DNA from: Microbacterium ginsengiterrae
GTDB taxonomy: Bacteria > Actinomycetota > Actinomycetes > Actinomycetales > Microbacteriaceae
DNA: 64,000 nucleotides
Assembly (NCBI RefSeq): GCF_014205075.1
Contig: NZ_JACHMU010000001.1
Span: forward strand, 1-64,000
Direction of reading: 5' to 3'
Part shown: in pieces, positions 16,757 through 25,709 of the stretch
How positions within the stretch are numbered: position 1 is the stretch's first letter
How the letters are laid out: every line of letters starts with the position of its first letter
Made by a program: the position numbers and the translations under genes
Notes under the pieces: model-generated
The model's database searches: none
What the model was told of the DNA's origin: nothing
The model's input: the letters and a program-made list of their open reading frames with translations, nothing else

Positions 16757-17863
16757 TCACGGCAACAGATCGAGGCTGCGGGCGAAGTCGCGCATCCGGC
16801 GCGCCATCTCGTGCGGAACTTCGGCGACGGCGAAGTGCCCACCCTCTTTCAGTCGATCGAACGAGCGCAGATCGCGATAGAAGTCCCGTGCCACGCTCTC
16901 GGGGTAATCGTGCTCGTGGCGCTGGATCGCGACGGCGGCCGGCACCTCGACCGGCGGGATCGGTGCGGGCTCTCCCTCGTCGAAGTATGGCCGGAAAGAG
17001 GTCGCGATGCTCTGCGTCGCCCAGTAGAACATCGCCTCCGTGAGGATGCGCTCACGGGAGATCCGGCGTTCGAGCAGATGCGGCTGGCCGGATGGGGTGT
17101 CGCTCCATTCGACGAGCTTCTCCGCGATCCACGCCAGGAGCCCGGCGGGCGAATCGTTCAACGCCGCAGCCAGAGTGTCCGGCCTCGTCCCCTGTACGTG
17201 ACCGTAGGCCCCGTCGGGGCCGCCTGACGCCGCCAAGCGGTCGAAGAATGCGCGCGCAGCGGGGTCGGTGCTGCGCGCGCGTTCGGCATCCGTACCGAAG
17301 TGCGCATGAGTCGCGAGGATCCCTTGTACGGACGACGGGTACGCCGCAGCGATGAGGTCGCTGACATTCGCCGACACGTCTTCACCGTAGGTGAGGTAGC
17401 GGTCGTAGCCGAGAGTCTCCGTCATCAGCCTGTGCATGAGTTCGGCCATGACGGATTCGGTCATGGTGCCGTCGTACGGTTCCGAGAATGCGAAGCCGGG
17501 CAGGCTGGGCACGATGACGTCGAAGTCCGGCAGCAGGTGCGCGAACTCGAGCTGCAACTGGAACGTATGGGGCCAGCCGTGCATCACGAGCAGGGCGGGG
17601 GCACCGATGCGGGCGGAACGCAGATGGACGAAGTGGATGCCCGCCCCGGCGACGTCGGCGATGAAGTGCGAGTCGGCGTTCAGCTGCGCTTCGCGCTCCC
17701 GCCAATCGAAATCGTGCCATGCCGAGACAAGGTCACTCAGGTAGGCCGCGTTCATCCCCGCCTCTGGCCGTCGGGGCGAGTCGGGCAGGAGCCGAGCGCG
17801 TTTCAGCCGCGCGCGCAGATCGTCGAGAACCGCATCAGGAACCGAAACCCGGAAGCGTCGCAT
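16757..17863 (-). CDS. Epoxide hydrolase-like alpha/beta hydrolase
   Basis: A 368-residue protein with the epoxide hydrolase N-terminal domain (about 1-75: VPDAVLDDLRARLKRARL, then WREREAQLN) followed by an alpha/beta hydrolase core. HGWPHTF (95-101) gives the oxyanion region. The nucleophile elbow reads YGEDVSANV with Asp162, where classical members have GGDWG. The catalytic His is probably in LKEGGHFAVAE near residue 346. The length fits the family. The start is six bases after TAGGTT (17875-17870), again a leaderless arrangement. Natural substrate unknown. Confidence 0.85.
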   Translation of the reverse strand: MRRFRVSVPDAVLDDLRARLKRARLLPDSPRRPEAGMNAAYLSDLVSAWHDFDWREREAQLNADSHFIADVAGAGIHFVHLRSARIGAPALLVMHGWPHTFQLQLEFAHLLPDFDVIVPSLPGFAFSEPYDGTMTESVMAELMHRLMTETLGYDRYLTYGEDVSANVSDLIAAAYPSSVQGILATHAHFGTDAERARSTDPAARAFFDRLAASGGPDGAYGHVQGTRPDTLAAALNDSPAGLLAWIAEKLVEWSDTPSGQPHLLERRISRERILTEAMFYWATQSIATSFRPYFDEGEPAPIPPVEVPAAVAIQRHEHDYPESVARDFYRDLRSFDRLKEGGHFAVAEVPHEMARRMRDFARSLDLLP

Positions 17864-17897
17864 GCGCCGAACCTACTCCGCCCCTGTGACGTTCGGG

Positions 17898-18443
17898 TCA
17901 CCCTCTCAGGAATGCCTGCGCCTTGAACCAGGTCAGCTGGTGAAAGCTCTGCTGCAGTCGCTCACCGAGATCGGCGAACGGGGTGACCCGGACGCTGATG
18001 GTCTCGCCCTCGTCGAGGGACTGGTCGGCGACGCGCACACAGTCGCGAGCGAGGAAGTGGTGTACGCGGTTGGTCTGATTGCCGAAGTTCGCCCATGTGG
18101 CTCCGAGGTCGACGATCTCACGCGCGGCGAATCCGGTCTCCTCCTGCAGTTCCCTACCCGCAGCCTGCACAGGGGTCTCGCCTTCGCCGACGGCACCGCC
18201 GATCGTCCCGATCGCGACGATGCCCGCCCCGTGACGGTACTCCTCGACGACCACGACGTCACCGGCAGGGGTCAGCGCCAGCACGGACACCCATTCGGCC
18301 GGCTCGAGAACGTAATACGGGGCGATCGTCCGCCCCGCGGCGTCGATGCAGGTGTCAGCGCGAAGACGGATCCACCGATCGGCGATGACGGTCTCGCTGG
18401 CGGTGACCACCCATGGGGCGGGCCCCATCGATTCCCCCGCCAT
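17898..18443 (-). CDS. NUDIX hydrolase (ADP-ribose pyrophosphatase-like)
   Basis: A 181-residue protein with a complete NUDIX box at about 83-105 (GAVGEGETPVQAAGRELQEE followed by TGF), so Mg-dependent cleavage of a nucleoside diphosphate derivative is expected. The overall layout with an N-terminal strand domain (EWVSVLALTPAGDVVVVEEY) and a C-terminal helix resembles ADP-sugar pyrophosphatases. It follows clpX by seven bases. The start is ambiguous: ATG at 18443, or ATG at 18428, which has a better ribosome site (GGGGGA). Confidence 0.85.
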   Translation of the reverse strand: MAGESMGPAPWVVTASETVIADRWIRLRADTCIDAAGRTIAPYYVLEPAEWVSVLALTPAGDVVVVEEYRHGAGIVAIGTIGGAVGEGETPVQAAGRELQEETGFAAREIVDLGATWANFGNQTNRVHHFLARDCVRVADQSLDEGETISVRVTPFADLGERLQQSFHQLTWFKAQAFLRG

Positions 18444-18450
18444 CAACGAC

Positions 18451-19719
18451 TCATGCGCTCTTGCGCTTGCGCTCCATCACGACGGTGGGCGGTGCGCCCT
18501 CCTCGACCGAGGCGCGCGTGACGACGACCTTCTTCACGTCCTCCGCAGAAGGGATCTCGAACATGATCGGACCGAGAACGTCTTCCAGGATGGCGCGGAG
18601 GCCGCGGGCTCCGGTCTTCCGCTCGACGGCGAGGTCGGCGATCGATCGGAGCGCGTCCTCGTCGAAGTCGAGCTCCACATCGTCGAGCTCGAACATGCGC
18701 TGGTACTGCTTCACCAGTGCGTTGCGCGGCCCGGTGAGGATGTCGATGAGTGCGGTCTGGTCGAGGGGCGACACGGATGCCACGACGGGGAGCCGTCCGA
18801 TGAACTCGGGGATCAGACCGAACTTGTGCAGGTCTTCGGGAAGAACCTCGCTGAACAGGTCGAGATCCTTGGTCTTGTCGTGCAGCGGGGCGCCGAACCC
18901 GACCCCGTGCTTGCCGACACGCGATGACACGATGTCTTCCAGACCGGCGAATGCTCCGGCGACGATGAACAGGACGTTCGTCGTGTCGATCTGGAGGAAC
19001 TCCTGGTGCGGGTGCTTGCGACCGCCCTGGGGCGGGACGGAGGCGACCGTGCCCTCGAGGATCTTCAGCAGAGCCTGCTGCACGCCCTCGCCGGAGACGT
19101 CGCGGGTGATCGACGGGTTCTCCGCCTTGCGGGCGATCTTGTCGATCTCGTCGATGTAGATGATGCCCTGTTCGGCGCGCTTGACGTCGTAGTCGGCGGC
19201 CTGGATGAGCTTGAGGAGGATGTTCTCGACGTCTTCACCGACATAGCCGGCCTCGGTGAGAGCTGTCGCATCGGCGACGGCGAACGGGACGTTCAGGCGC
19301 TTCGCCAGCGTCTGAGCGAGGTAGGTCTTGCCGCAACCCGTCGGGCCGATCATCAGGATGTTGCTCTTGGCGATCTCGATCTCGTCGGCCTTCTGCTCGG
19401 CCAACTGGAGCGTGCCGTGCGCGCGGACCCGCTTGTAGTGGTTGTAGACGGCCACCGACAAGGAGCGCTTCGCATGCTCCTGCCCGACCACGTACTCCTC
19501 GAGGAACGAGTAGATCTCTCGCGGCTTGGGAAGCTCGAACTCGGTGACGCCGTCGGCGGAGGACTCCGCCATGCGCTCCTCGATGATCTCGTTGCACAGC
19601 TCGACGCACTCATCGCAGATGTATACGCCGGGGCCGGCGATCAGCTGCTGCACCTGCTTCTGGCTCTTTCCGCAGAACGAGCATTTGAACAGGTCAGCGC
19701 TTTCACCGATTCTGGCCAT
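18451..19719 (-). CDS. clpX: ATP-dependent Clp protease ATP-binding subunit ClpX
   Basis: The unfoldase that feeds substrates to ClpP. The 422 residues begin [16 protein letters not shown] and contain the N-terminal C4 zinc-binding domain (CSFCGK and CDECVELC), Walker A GPTGCGKT, Walker [11 protein letters not shown], and the IGF-type ClpP-contact region. Start chosen at 19719 because AAGGAGG precedes it; a longer frame lacks support. The -10 is probably TAGGCT (19759-19754). Its protease partners clpP1 and clpP2 are 5 kb away on the same strand, separated by the deo operon. Confidence 0.97.
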   Translation of the reverse strand: MARIGESADLFKCSFCGKSQKQVQQLIAGPGVYICDECVELCNEIIEERMAESSADGVTEFELPKPREIYSFLEEYVVGQEHAKRSLSVAVYNHYKRVRAHGTLQLAEQKADEIEIAKSNILMIGPTGCGKTYLAQTLAKRLNVPFAVADATALTEAGYVGEDVENILLKLIQAADYDVKRAEQGIIYIDEIDKIARKAENPSITRDVSGEGVQQALLKILEGTVASVPPQGGRKHPHQEFLQIDTTNVLFIVAGAFAGLEDIVSSRVGKHGVGFGAPLHDKTKDLDLFSEVLPEDLHKFGLIPEFIGRLPVVASVSPLDQTALIDILTGPRNALVKQYQRMFELDDVELDFDEDALRSIADLAVERKTGARGLRAILEDVLGPIMFEIPSAEDVKKVVVTRASVEEGAPPTVVMERKRKSA

Positions 19720-19900
19720 GCGCATCCTCCTTGGAGCCTGAGAGACAACTTCGAGCCTAACCGCTCCCTCGGACACTGCGGCGTATTGGCGGCGGTCGAT
19801 ACGAAATCGAGGGATCGCGCCGACCGCGCGCGGATGCCCGGCCCGGCGGAGCCCCGACCTCGACACGGCGGGTGTGCGCGCGGCGCAGGTCACACACGAA

Positions 19901-19940
19901 AGCGCCCACGTAGTCCCGCATACGGGATCACGTGGGCGCT
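19901..19940 (-). terminator. Hairpin terminator after the deoxyribose operon
   Basis: AGCGCCCACGT (19901-19911) pairs with ACGTGGGCGCT (19930-19940), an 11-bp stem with inner pairing CCCG/CGGG. On the minus strand it is followed by TTTCGTG. It lies 33 bases beyond the last gene of the deo operon and upstream of the clpX promoter. Confidence 0.75.
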
Positions 19941-19972
19941 CTCATACTGCGAATCACACGGAGCGGGTGATG

Positions 19973-20824
19973 TCAGATCATGCTCTTCGTGTGCCAGACG
20001 GTCTTCGTCTCGGTGAACGCGGCGATCCGCTCCGGCGACGCGGTGACCGCGCCCGGCGCGAGCACCCGCTTGAGCGTGTCCGCCGCGGATATCTGCAGAT
20101 CGACCCAGTCGAGCGCACCGGCGCCTGCGAGGTCGAGCGCGTTGACGTCAGCGTGCGACGCGAGCCACGGGGCGATCTCCGCCGGCGAGCCGGTGAGGAC
20201 GTTGACCACTCCCCCTGGCACGTCGCTTGTGGCGAGCACCTCCGCAAGGCTGATCGCTGACAGCGGGAACCGCTCGCTCGCCACGACGACGACCGCGTTT
20301 CCGGCCACGAGTGCCGGTGCGACGACGGAGACGAGTCCGAGCAGCGCCGAGTCCTGAGGCGCGATGATCGCGACGACACCGGTGGGCTCCGGCACGGAGA
20401 TGTTGAAGTACGGGCCCGAGACGGGGTTGGCGTTGCCCGCGACCTGTGCGTACTTGTCGCACCATCCCGCGTACCAGACCCACAGGTCGATGGCCTCGTC
20501 CACCTGCGCCGCAGCAGCGGAGGACGAGGCGCCCTCCTGCGCCATGATCTCGTCGATGAACTGTGCACGGCGTCCCTCGAGAACCTCCGCGACACGGTAG
20601 AGCACCTGGCCGCGGTTGTAGGCTGTGGCCCCCGACCACCCCTTGACCGCCGCGCGCGCGGCGACGACGGCATCCCTCGCGTCCTTGCGCGAACCCTGCG
20701 CCGCGTTGGCGAGGAAGGCGCCCTTCGGCGAGAGCACCTCGTAGGTGCGTCCGGATTCGCTCCGCGGGAACTTGCCGCCGATCGCGAGCTTGTACGTCTT
20801 CGGAACAGTCAGTCGCTTGCTCAT
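19973..20824 (-). CDS. Short aldehyde dehydrogenase-like protein lacking the catalytic domain
   Basis: A 283-residue ALDH relative. Residues 1-240 match the NAD-binding half (MSKRLTVPKTYKLAIGGKFP, then VVAIIAPQDSALLGLVSVVAPALVAGN). The stretch that normally holds ELGGK, the catalytic Cys and the GGxxxSGxGRE loop is missing, yet the last residues (AFTETKTVWHTKSMI) resemble the true ALDH C-terminal strand (YTEVKTV). It is therefore an internally deleted form, not a simple truncation, and should not be an active dehydrogenase alone. Its ATG overlaps the stop of a full ALDH (ATGA). Probably a structural partner. Confidence 0.8.
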   Translation of the reverse strand: MSKRLTVPKTYKLAIGGKFPRSESGRTYEVLSPKGAFLANAAQGSRKDARDAVVAARAAVKGWSGATAYNRGQVLYRVAEVLEGRRAQFIDEIMAQEGASSSAAAAQVDEAIDLWVWYAGWCDKYAQVAGNANPVSGPYFNISVPEPTGVVAIIAPQDSALLGLVSVVAPALVAGNAVVVVASERFPLSAISLAEVLATSDVPGGVVNVLTGSPAEIAPWLASHADVNALDLAGAGALDWVDLQISAADTLKRVLAPGAVTASPERIAAFTETKTVWHTKSMI

Positions 20825-22263
20825 GCCGAAGCTCCCTTCAGGTATGCGGTGAGGCCGTGGCGGCCGCCCTCGCGGCCGTAACCGGATTCCTTGTAGCCGC
20901 CGAACGGGCTCGACGGGTCGAAGCGGTTGAACGTGTTCGCCCACACCACACCGGCGCGCAGCCGGTCGGCGACGGCGAGGATGCGGGATCCCTTGTCGCT
21001 CCAGATTCCGGCGGACAATCCGTAGGGCGTGTTGTTCGCCTTCGCGATCGCCTCGGCCGGGGTGCGGAAGGTGAGCACCGAGAGCACCGGCCCGAAGACC
21101 TCGTCCCGCGCGATGCGGTGGGATGCCTCGACACCGGTGAAGATCGTCGGTGCGAACCAGAAGCCCTTGTCCGGGATGGCGCAGTCCGCGGTCCAGCGCT
21201 CGGCGCCCTCCGCCTCGCCGATGTCACTCAGTTCGCGGATGCGGGCGAGCTGAGCGACGGAGTTGATCGCACCGATGTCGGTGTTCTTGTCGAGCGGGTC
21301 GCCGAGACGCAGCGTCGACAGGCGGTTCTTCAACCGGTCGATGACCTCGTCATGGATCGATTCCTGTACGAGCAGTCTGCTGCCTGCGCAGCACACGTGG
21401 CCCTGGTTGAAGAAGATGCCGTTGACGATGCCCTCGACGGCCTGATCGATCGGGGCGTCGTCGAAGACGATGTTGGCGGCCTTGCCTCCGAGCTCGAGGG
21501 TGACCTTCTTGTCGGTGCCCGCGACGGCCTTGGCGATGTCGCGGCCGACACCCGTGGAGCCGGTGAAGGCGACCTTGTCGACGCCGGGGTGGCGGACGAG
21601 CGTCGCGCCGGTAGAGCCGGCGCCGGTGACGATGTTCACGACGCCGGCCGGAAGGTCGGCCTGCTGCAGGATCTCCGCGAAGATCAGCGCCGTGAGCGGC
21701 GTGGTCTCTGCGGGCTTCAGCACGACGGTGTTGCCCGCGGCGAGGGCAGGAGCGATCTTCCACGCGAGCATGAGCAGCGGGAAGTTCCAGGGGATGATCT
21801 GTCCGGCGACGCCGTGAGCGCGGGGGTTGGCTCCCAGCCCTGCGTAGTCGAGCTTGTCGGCCCACCCTGCGTAGTAGAAGAACCAGGATGCGACGAGCGG
21901 CACATCCACGTCGCGGCTCTCCTTGATCGGCTTGCCGTTGTCGAGGCTCTCCGCGACGGCGAGCTCACGGGCGCGCTCCTGCACGAGGCGGGCGATGCGG
22001 AACAGGTACTTGCCCCTGTCGCGGCCGCTCATCTTCGACCACACCTTGTCGTAGGCGCGGCGGGCGGCGGCGACGGCGCGGTCGATGTCCTCGTCCGATG
22101 CGCCCGCGATCTCCGCGATGTGCGATTCATCCGACGGCGAAATGGTCGCGAAGCTGCTGCCGGAGCCGTCGACGAACTCGCCGTCGATGAAAAGGCCGTA
22201 GCTGTCGCGCAGGTTCAGGATCGCCTTCGATTCGGGCGCCGGAGCATATTCCAGGAATGACAT
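20821..22263 (-). CDS. Aldehyde dehydrogenase
   Basis: A 480-residue NAD(P)-dependent aldehyde dehydrogenase. ELGGKAANIVFDDA provides the general-base Glu and NQGHVCCAGSRLLVQ the catalytic Cys; the NAD motif is VAFTGSTGVGRDIA. The protein ends GREGGRHGLTAYLKGASA, without the usual EVKTV tail strand, which is instead carried by the next gene. The neighbouring deoC produces acetaldehyde and glyceraldehyde-3-phosphate, so acetaldehyde oxidation to acetate is the likely job. Nine bases separate it from deoC. Confidence 0.92.
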   Translation of the reverse strand: MSFLEYAPAPESKAILNLRDSYGLFIDGEFVDGSGSSFATISPSDESHIAEIAGASDEDIDRAVAAARRAYDKVWSKMSGRDRGKYLFRIARLVQERARELAVAESLDNGKPIKESRDVDVPLVASWFFYYAGWADKLDYAGLGANPRAHGVAGQIIPWNFPLLMLAWKIAPALAAGNTVVLKPAETTPLTALIFAEILQQADLPAGVVNIVTGAGSTGATLVRHPGVDKVAFTGSTGVGRDIAKAVAGTDKKVTLELGGKAANIVFDDAPIDQAVEGIVNGIFFNQGHVCCAGSRLLVQESIHDEVIDRLKNRLSTLRLGDPLDKNTDIGAINSVAQLARIRELSDIGEAEGAERWTADCAIPDKGFWFAPTIFTGVEASHRIARDEVFGPVLSVLTFRTPAEAIAKANNTPYGLSAGIWSDKGSRILAVADRLRAGVVWANTFNRFDPSSPFGGYKESGYGREGGRHGLTAYLKGASA

Positions 22264-22272
22264 GTTCTGTCC

Positions 22273-23274
22273 TCAGTCGATCGTGACGTAGTCGGGGCCG
22301 GAGTAGTGGCCGGTCGTGAGCTTCTGCCGCTGCAGCAGGACGTCGTTGAGCAGGCTCGACGCACCGAAGCGGAACAGGTGCGGCTGCAGCCATTCCTCCC
22401 CCGCGGTCTCGGCGACGGTGACGACGTACTTGATGGCGTCCTTCGAGGTGCGGATGCCGCCGGCGGGCTTCACGCCGATCTTCTCGCCGGTGGCGCGATA
22501 CCAGTCGCGAACCGTCTCGAGCATCAGCAGTGTCGTCGGCAGAGTGGCCGCGGGCTGGACCTTGCCGGTGGAGGTCTTGATGAAGTCGCCACCGGCGAGG
22601 ATGCCGAGCCAGGAGGCGCGCTTGATGTTGTCGTAGGTGTTCAGCTCACCGGTCTCGAGGATGACCTTCAGCGAGGCGTACGTGCCGTCCTCACGGCGGC
22701 ACGCTTCCTTCACTGCGGCGATCTGGTCGAACACGAGTCCGTAGCGTCCGGACAGGAACGCCCCTCGGTCGATGACCATGTCGATCTCGTCCGCGCCGGC
22801 GGCAACGGCTTCGGCCGTGTCGGCGAGCTTGATGGCGAGAGAGGAGCGACCACTGGGGAAGGCCGTCGCCACAGCGGCGACGGAGATCCTGCCGTCGTCG
22901 GGGTCGCCGTGCATCGCGCCGAGCGCTTCGACGGCATCCCCGACCATGTCGCCGTACACGCAGACAGCGGCGACCAGCGGCGTGGACGGGTCGGCCGCGT
23001 CCGGCGTCTTGGCCTTGGCGACGAGCGAACGCACCTTGCCGGGAGTGTCGGCGCCCTCGAGGGTCGTGAGGTCGATCAGCGAGATGATCTTGTCGATCGC
23101 CCATGCCTTGGACGTGGTCTTGATCGACCGGGTGCCGAGGCCGGCGGCCCGCTGCTCGAGGCCGGTCGCATCGACTCCGGGGAGGCCGTGCAGGAACCGT
23201 CGAAGCGTCGCGTCGTCCGGCTCACCGCCCAGCACGTCAACCGCGCTGCGGCGGGCCAGTTCTGTGGTCGTCAT
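22273..23274 (-). CDS. deoC: Deoxyribose-phosphate aldolase
   Basis: Splits 2-deoxyribose-5-phosphate into acetaldehyde and glyceraldehyde-3-phosphate. The 333 residues contain the Schiff-base Lys region GGDFIKTSTGK and the proton-relay Lys in GVKPAGGIRT. It is longer than the ~220-260-residue bacterial DeoC because of an N-terminal extension of about 60 residues (MTTTELARRSAVDVLGG...), as in the longer class of this family. The ATG overlaps the stop of the regulator gene (ATGA). Confidence 0.95.
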   Translation of the reverse strand: MTTTELARRSAVDVLGGEPDDATLRRFLHGLPGVDATGLEQRAAGLGTRSIKTTSKAWAIDKIISLIDLTTLEGADTPGKVRSLVAKAKTPDAADPSTPLVAAVCVYGDMVGDAVEALGAMHGDPDDGRISVAAVATAFPSGRSSLAIKLADTAEAVAAGADEIDMVIDRGAFLSGRYGLVFDQIAAVKEACRREDGTYASLKVILETGELNTYDNIKRASWLGILAGGDFIKTSTGKVQPAATLPTTLLMLETVRDWYRATGEKIGVKPAGGIRTSKDAIKYVVTVAETAGEEWLQPHLFRFGASSLLNDVLLQRQKLTTGHYSGPDYVTID

Positions 23275-24206
23275 CGTTCCTCCAACAATGCTCGGGCTGT
23301 GGTCTCATCGGTCACCAGGACGCTGCACAGGCCGTTGCTGACGACTGTACGCGCGATGTCGTGCTTCGCACTTCCGGCGGTGACGAAGATCGTCTGGGCG
23401 GCGGAGCGGAGCCGATCGAGGCTCACTCCGACGGTGCGGGCGTCGAGTTGCGGATCGACGACGTTGCCGTCCGCATCGATGTAACGGCCGAGGACATCGC
23501 CCACCGCACCGCGTCGTGCGAGTTCCTCGATGTCGACAGGCTTGAGATACCCGTTCTCGACGTGTGCGGAGGACGCGTCGGCTGGTCCGGCCGAGAAGAG
23601 GTAGGTCTGCGCGTCGGCGGCCTGCTCGAGGATCGCGGCGACGGTGCGGTCGCTCTCGATGGCCTGCTTCGTCTCCACGCGCTCGAGGATCGCCGGGCTC
23701 GGGAGGAGCGTCGCCTGCCCGCCGGCGCGCTGGGCGATCGTCATGGCGAGGCTCGCCGCGCCGCCCGACCGCCGGTTGAGGCTCACGCCGCCGTTGAGCT
23801 GCACGACGCTCACACCGTTCGCCCACCCCTCGGGAAGGGCATCGGCGACCGCGGAGAGCGTGCGCCCCCAGCTGACGGCGAGCGTGCGCGGCACCGGGCG
23901 CATGGCGGCGAGATGATCGGCCGCCGCCTGTGCGACGCGCTCGAGCACGGTGGTCTCATCATCCGGTGTCGGGACGACCACGGCGTCAGCGAGACGGAAC
24001 CGCTCGACGACGTCGCGCTCGAGGCCGAGACGCCGGGCGCGGGGATGCACGATCTCGATCCGGACGATGCCCTTGACCCTGGCCTGGGTCAGCAGGCGCC
24101 CGACCTTCCAACGCGAGATCTTGAGGAGGGCGCCGATCTCGTCCTGAGTCTTGTTCTCGTCGTAGTAGAGCTCGGCCACTCGCACGATGAGCAGGTCTTC
24201 GTTCAC
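23271..24206 (-). CDS. SorC-family transcriptional regulator of the deo operon
   Basis: A 311-residue regulator. The N-terminal helix-turn-helix reads LYYDENKTQDEIGALLKISRWKVGRLL; the remainder is the sugar-phosphate-binding SorC domain (LAVSWGRTLSAVADALPEGW, then VGVSLDRLRSAAQTIFVTAGSAKHDIA). By analogy with B. subtilis DeoR it should be relieved by deoxyribose-5-phosphate. It heads the operon regulator-deoC-ALDH-ALDH-like. A strong ribosome site GGAAGGAGG precedes the ATG and inverted repeats lie in its promoter. Confidence 0.88.
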   Translation of the reverse strand: MNEDLLIVRVAELYYDENKTQDEIGALLKISRWKVGRLLTQARVKGIVRIEIVHPRARRLGLERDVVERFRLADAVVVPTPDDETTVLERVAQAAADHLAAMRPVPRTLAVSWGRTLSAVADALPEGWANGVSVVQLNGGVSLNRRSGGAASLAMTIAQRAGGQATLLPSPAILERVETKQAIESDRTVAAILEQAADAQTYLFSAGPADASSAHVENGYLKPVDIEELARRGAVGDVLGRYIDADGNVVDPQLDARTVGVSLDRLRSAAQTIFVTAGSAKHDIARTVVSNGLCSVLVTDETTARALLEER

Positions 24207-24226
24207 GGCATCCTCCTTCCGTGTTC

Positions 24227-24275
24227 AGCCTAAGCACTCGCAAGCGTTTGCGCACGTTGCTGCGCATACGAGCAA
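24227..24275 (-). promoter_or_regulatory. Promoter and candidate operators of the deo operon
   Basis: The -10 box is TAGGCT (24232-24227). Upstream are two inverted repeats: CGCAA-GCGT-TTGCG (24239-24252) and TTGCT-N9-AGCAA (24257-24275). Both share the TTGC core, and their centres are about 20 bases apart, two helical turns. They are likely binding sites of the SorC-type regulator. Confidence 0.6.
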
Positions 24276-24330
24276 CATCTCCTAGGCGCGCTGCACATCC
24301 GTTGTCCGGCGCTGCGCCAGGCACGCAGAA

Positions 24331-24356
24331 GGGCGGTGGCCCGAAGACCACCGCCC
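24331..24356 (-). terminator. Hairpin terminator after clpP2
   Basis: GGGCGGTGG (24331-24339) and CCACCGCCC (24348-24356) form a perfect 9-bp GC-rich stem with an 8-base loop, 18 bases beyond the clpP2 stop. Confidence 0.7.
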
Positions 24357-24373
24357 CTGCTCTGTGCCGGATA

Positions 24374-25015
24374 CTAGGCGCGCTTGCGCGTCGTCAGCAC
24401 CTGGTCGACGATGCCGTACTCGAGCGCCTCGGCGGCCGAGAGGATGTTGTCGCGATCGATGTCCCGGTTGACCTGCTCGACCGGCTTCCCGGTGTGCTTG
24501 GCCATGGTCTCCTCGAGCCACGTGCGCATGCGCAGGATCTCGGCGGCCTGGATCTCGATGTCGGATGCCTGCCCGTGACCGGCCTCCCCCATCGCCGGCT
24601 GGTGCATGAGCACGCGGGCGTTCGGGAGGGCGAGGCGCTTGCCGGGGGCACCGGCGGCGAGCAGCACGGAGGCTGCGGATGCCGCCTGCCCGAGCACGAC
24701 GGTCTGGATCTGCGGAGCGACGTACTGCATCGTGTCGTAGATCGCCGTCATGGCGGTGAACGAGCCACCGGGCGAGTTGATGTACATCGTGATGTCGCGC
24801 TCGGCGTCCTGGCTCTCGAGAACCAGCAGCTGCGCCATCACGTCGTCGGCCGATGCGTCATCGACCTGCACGCCGAGGAAGATCACGCGGTCCTCGAACA
24901 GCTTGTTGTAGGGGTCCTGACGCTTGAAGCCGTAGGCCGTGCGCTCTTCGAACTGCGGGAGCACGTAGCGGCTGGAGGGCAGGTTGCCTGCGGATTGGAA
25001 GGTGGGGGTGTACAT
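24374..25015 (-). CDS. clpP2: ATP-dependent Clp protease proteolytic subunit (ClpP2)
   Basis: A 213-residue serine protease subunit. Catalytic Ser is in GQAASAASVLLAAG, His in RVLMHQPAMGEAGHG, and Asp lies in the DIDRDN region. The N-terminus MYTPTFQSAGNLPSSRYVLP is a ClpP2-type propeptide. In actinobacteria ClpP1 and ClpP2 form a mixed double ring and both are needed. The ATG at 25015 follows GAGAGGACA; it is 19 bases behind clpP1. Confidence 0.95.
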   Translation of the reverse strand: MYTPTFQSAGNLPSSRYVLPQFEERTAYGFKRQDPYNKLFEDRVIFLGVQVDDASADDVMAQLLVLESQDAERDITMYINSPGGSFTAMTAIYDTMQYVAPQIQTVVLGQAASAASVLLAAGAPGKRLALPNARVLMHQPAMGEAGHGQASDIEIQAAEILRMRTWLEETMAKHTGKPVEQVNRDIDRDNILSAAEALEYGIVDQVLTTRKRA

Positions 25016-25034
25016 GGTTGTCCTCTCGAATCCG

Positions 25035-25628
25035 TTACTCAGCCACGTCCGTGCCGCCGCCGCCGATGACATCGGTGGCCGACTCGCGGATGTGGTCGAC
25101 GAAGCCGTACTCGAGCGCCTCTTCCGCGGTGAACCAGCGGTCGCGGTCGCCGTCCTCGTTGATCTGCTCGACGGACTTGCCGGTCTGCGCAGCCGTGATC
25201 TCGGCGAGGCGGTTCTTCATCGAGACGATGAGCTGAGCCTGCGTCTGGATGTCGCTGGAGGTGCCGCCGAAGCCGCCGTGCGGCTGGTGCAGCAGCACAC
25301 GGGCGTTCGGGGTGATGTACCGCTTGCCCTTGGTGCCGGCGGTCAGCAGCAGCTGACCCATGGATGCCGCCATGCCGATGCCGACGGTGACGATGTCGTT
25401 GGGCACGAACTGCATCGTGTCGTAGATCGCCATACCCGCGGTGATCGATCCACCGGGCGAGTTGACGTAGAGGTAGATGTCCTTCTCCGAGTCCTCTGCG
25501 GCGAGAAGAAGAATCTTCGCGCAGATCTCGTTCGCATTCTCGTCACGCACCTCTGAACCCAGCCAGATGATGCGGTCTCTGAGCAGCCTGTCGAAGACGC
25601 TCGTCGCGACAAGGGGTTCTGCAGCCAT
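25035..25628 (-). CDS. clpP1: ATP-dependent Clp protease proteolytic subunit (ClpP1)
   Basis: A 197-residue ClpP1 beginning [20 protein letters not shown]. Catalytic Ser in [14 protein letters not shown] and His in [13 protein letters not shown] are present. It is the first gene of the clpP1-clpP2 pair, with a ribosome site GGAG six bases upstream. The C-terminal tail GGGGTDVAE is short and flexible. A longer frame upstream to 25676 has no signal. Confidence 0.95.
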   Translation of the reverse strand: MAAEPLVATSVFDRLLRDRIIWLGSEVRDENANEICAKILLLAAEDSEKDIYLYVNSPGGSITAGMAIYDTMQFVPNDIVTVGIGMAASMGQLLLTAGTKGKRYITPNARVLLHQPHGGFGGTSSDIQTQAQLIVSMKNRLAEITAAQTGKSVEQINEDGDRDRWFTAEEALEYGFVDHIRESATDVIGGGGTDVAE

Positions 25629-25709
25629 TTCAAGCTCCTGTTTCCGTGTTCGGTGATTCGAATCTACCGGCGACAACGCAGCGCTCAGGTCGTGTTCGCC
25701 GTCGGCATA

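Noticed and set aside
25629..25709. ClgR-type activator box upstream of clpP1
   Set aside because: A CGCC...GGC stretch is present but lacks the conserved centre and right half of the known motif.
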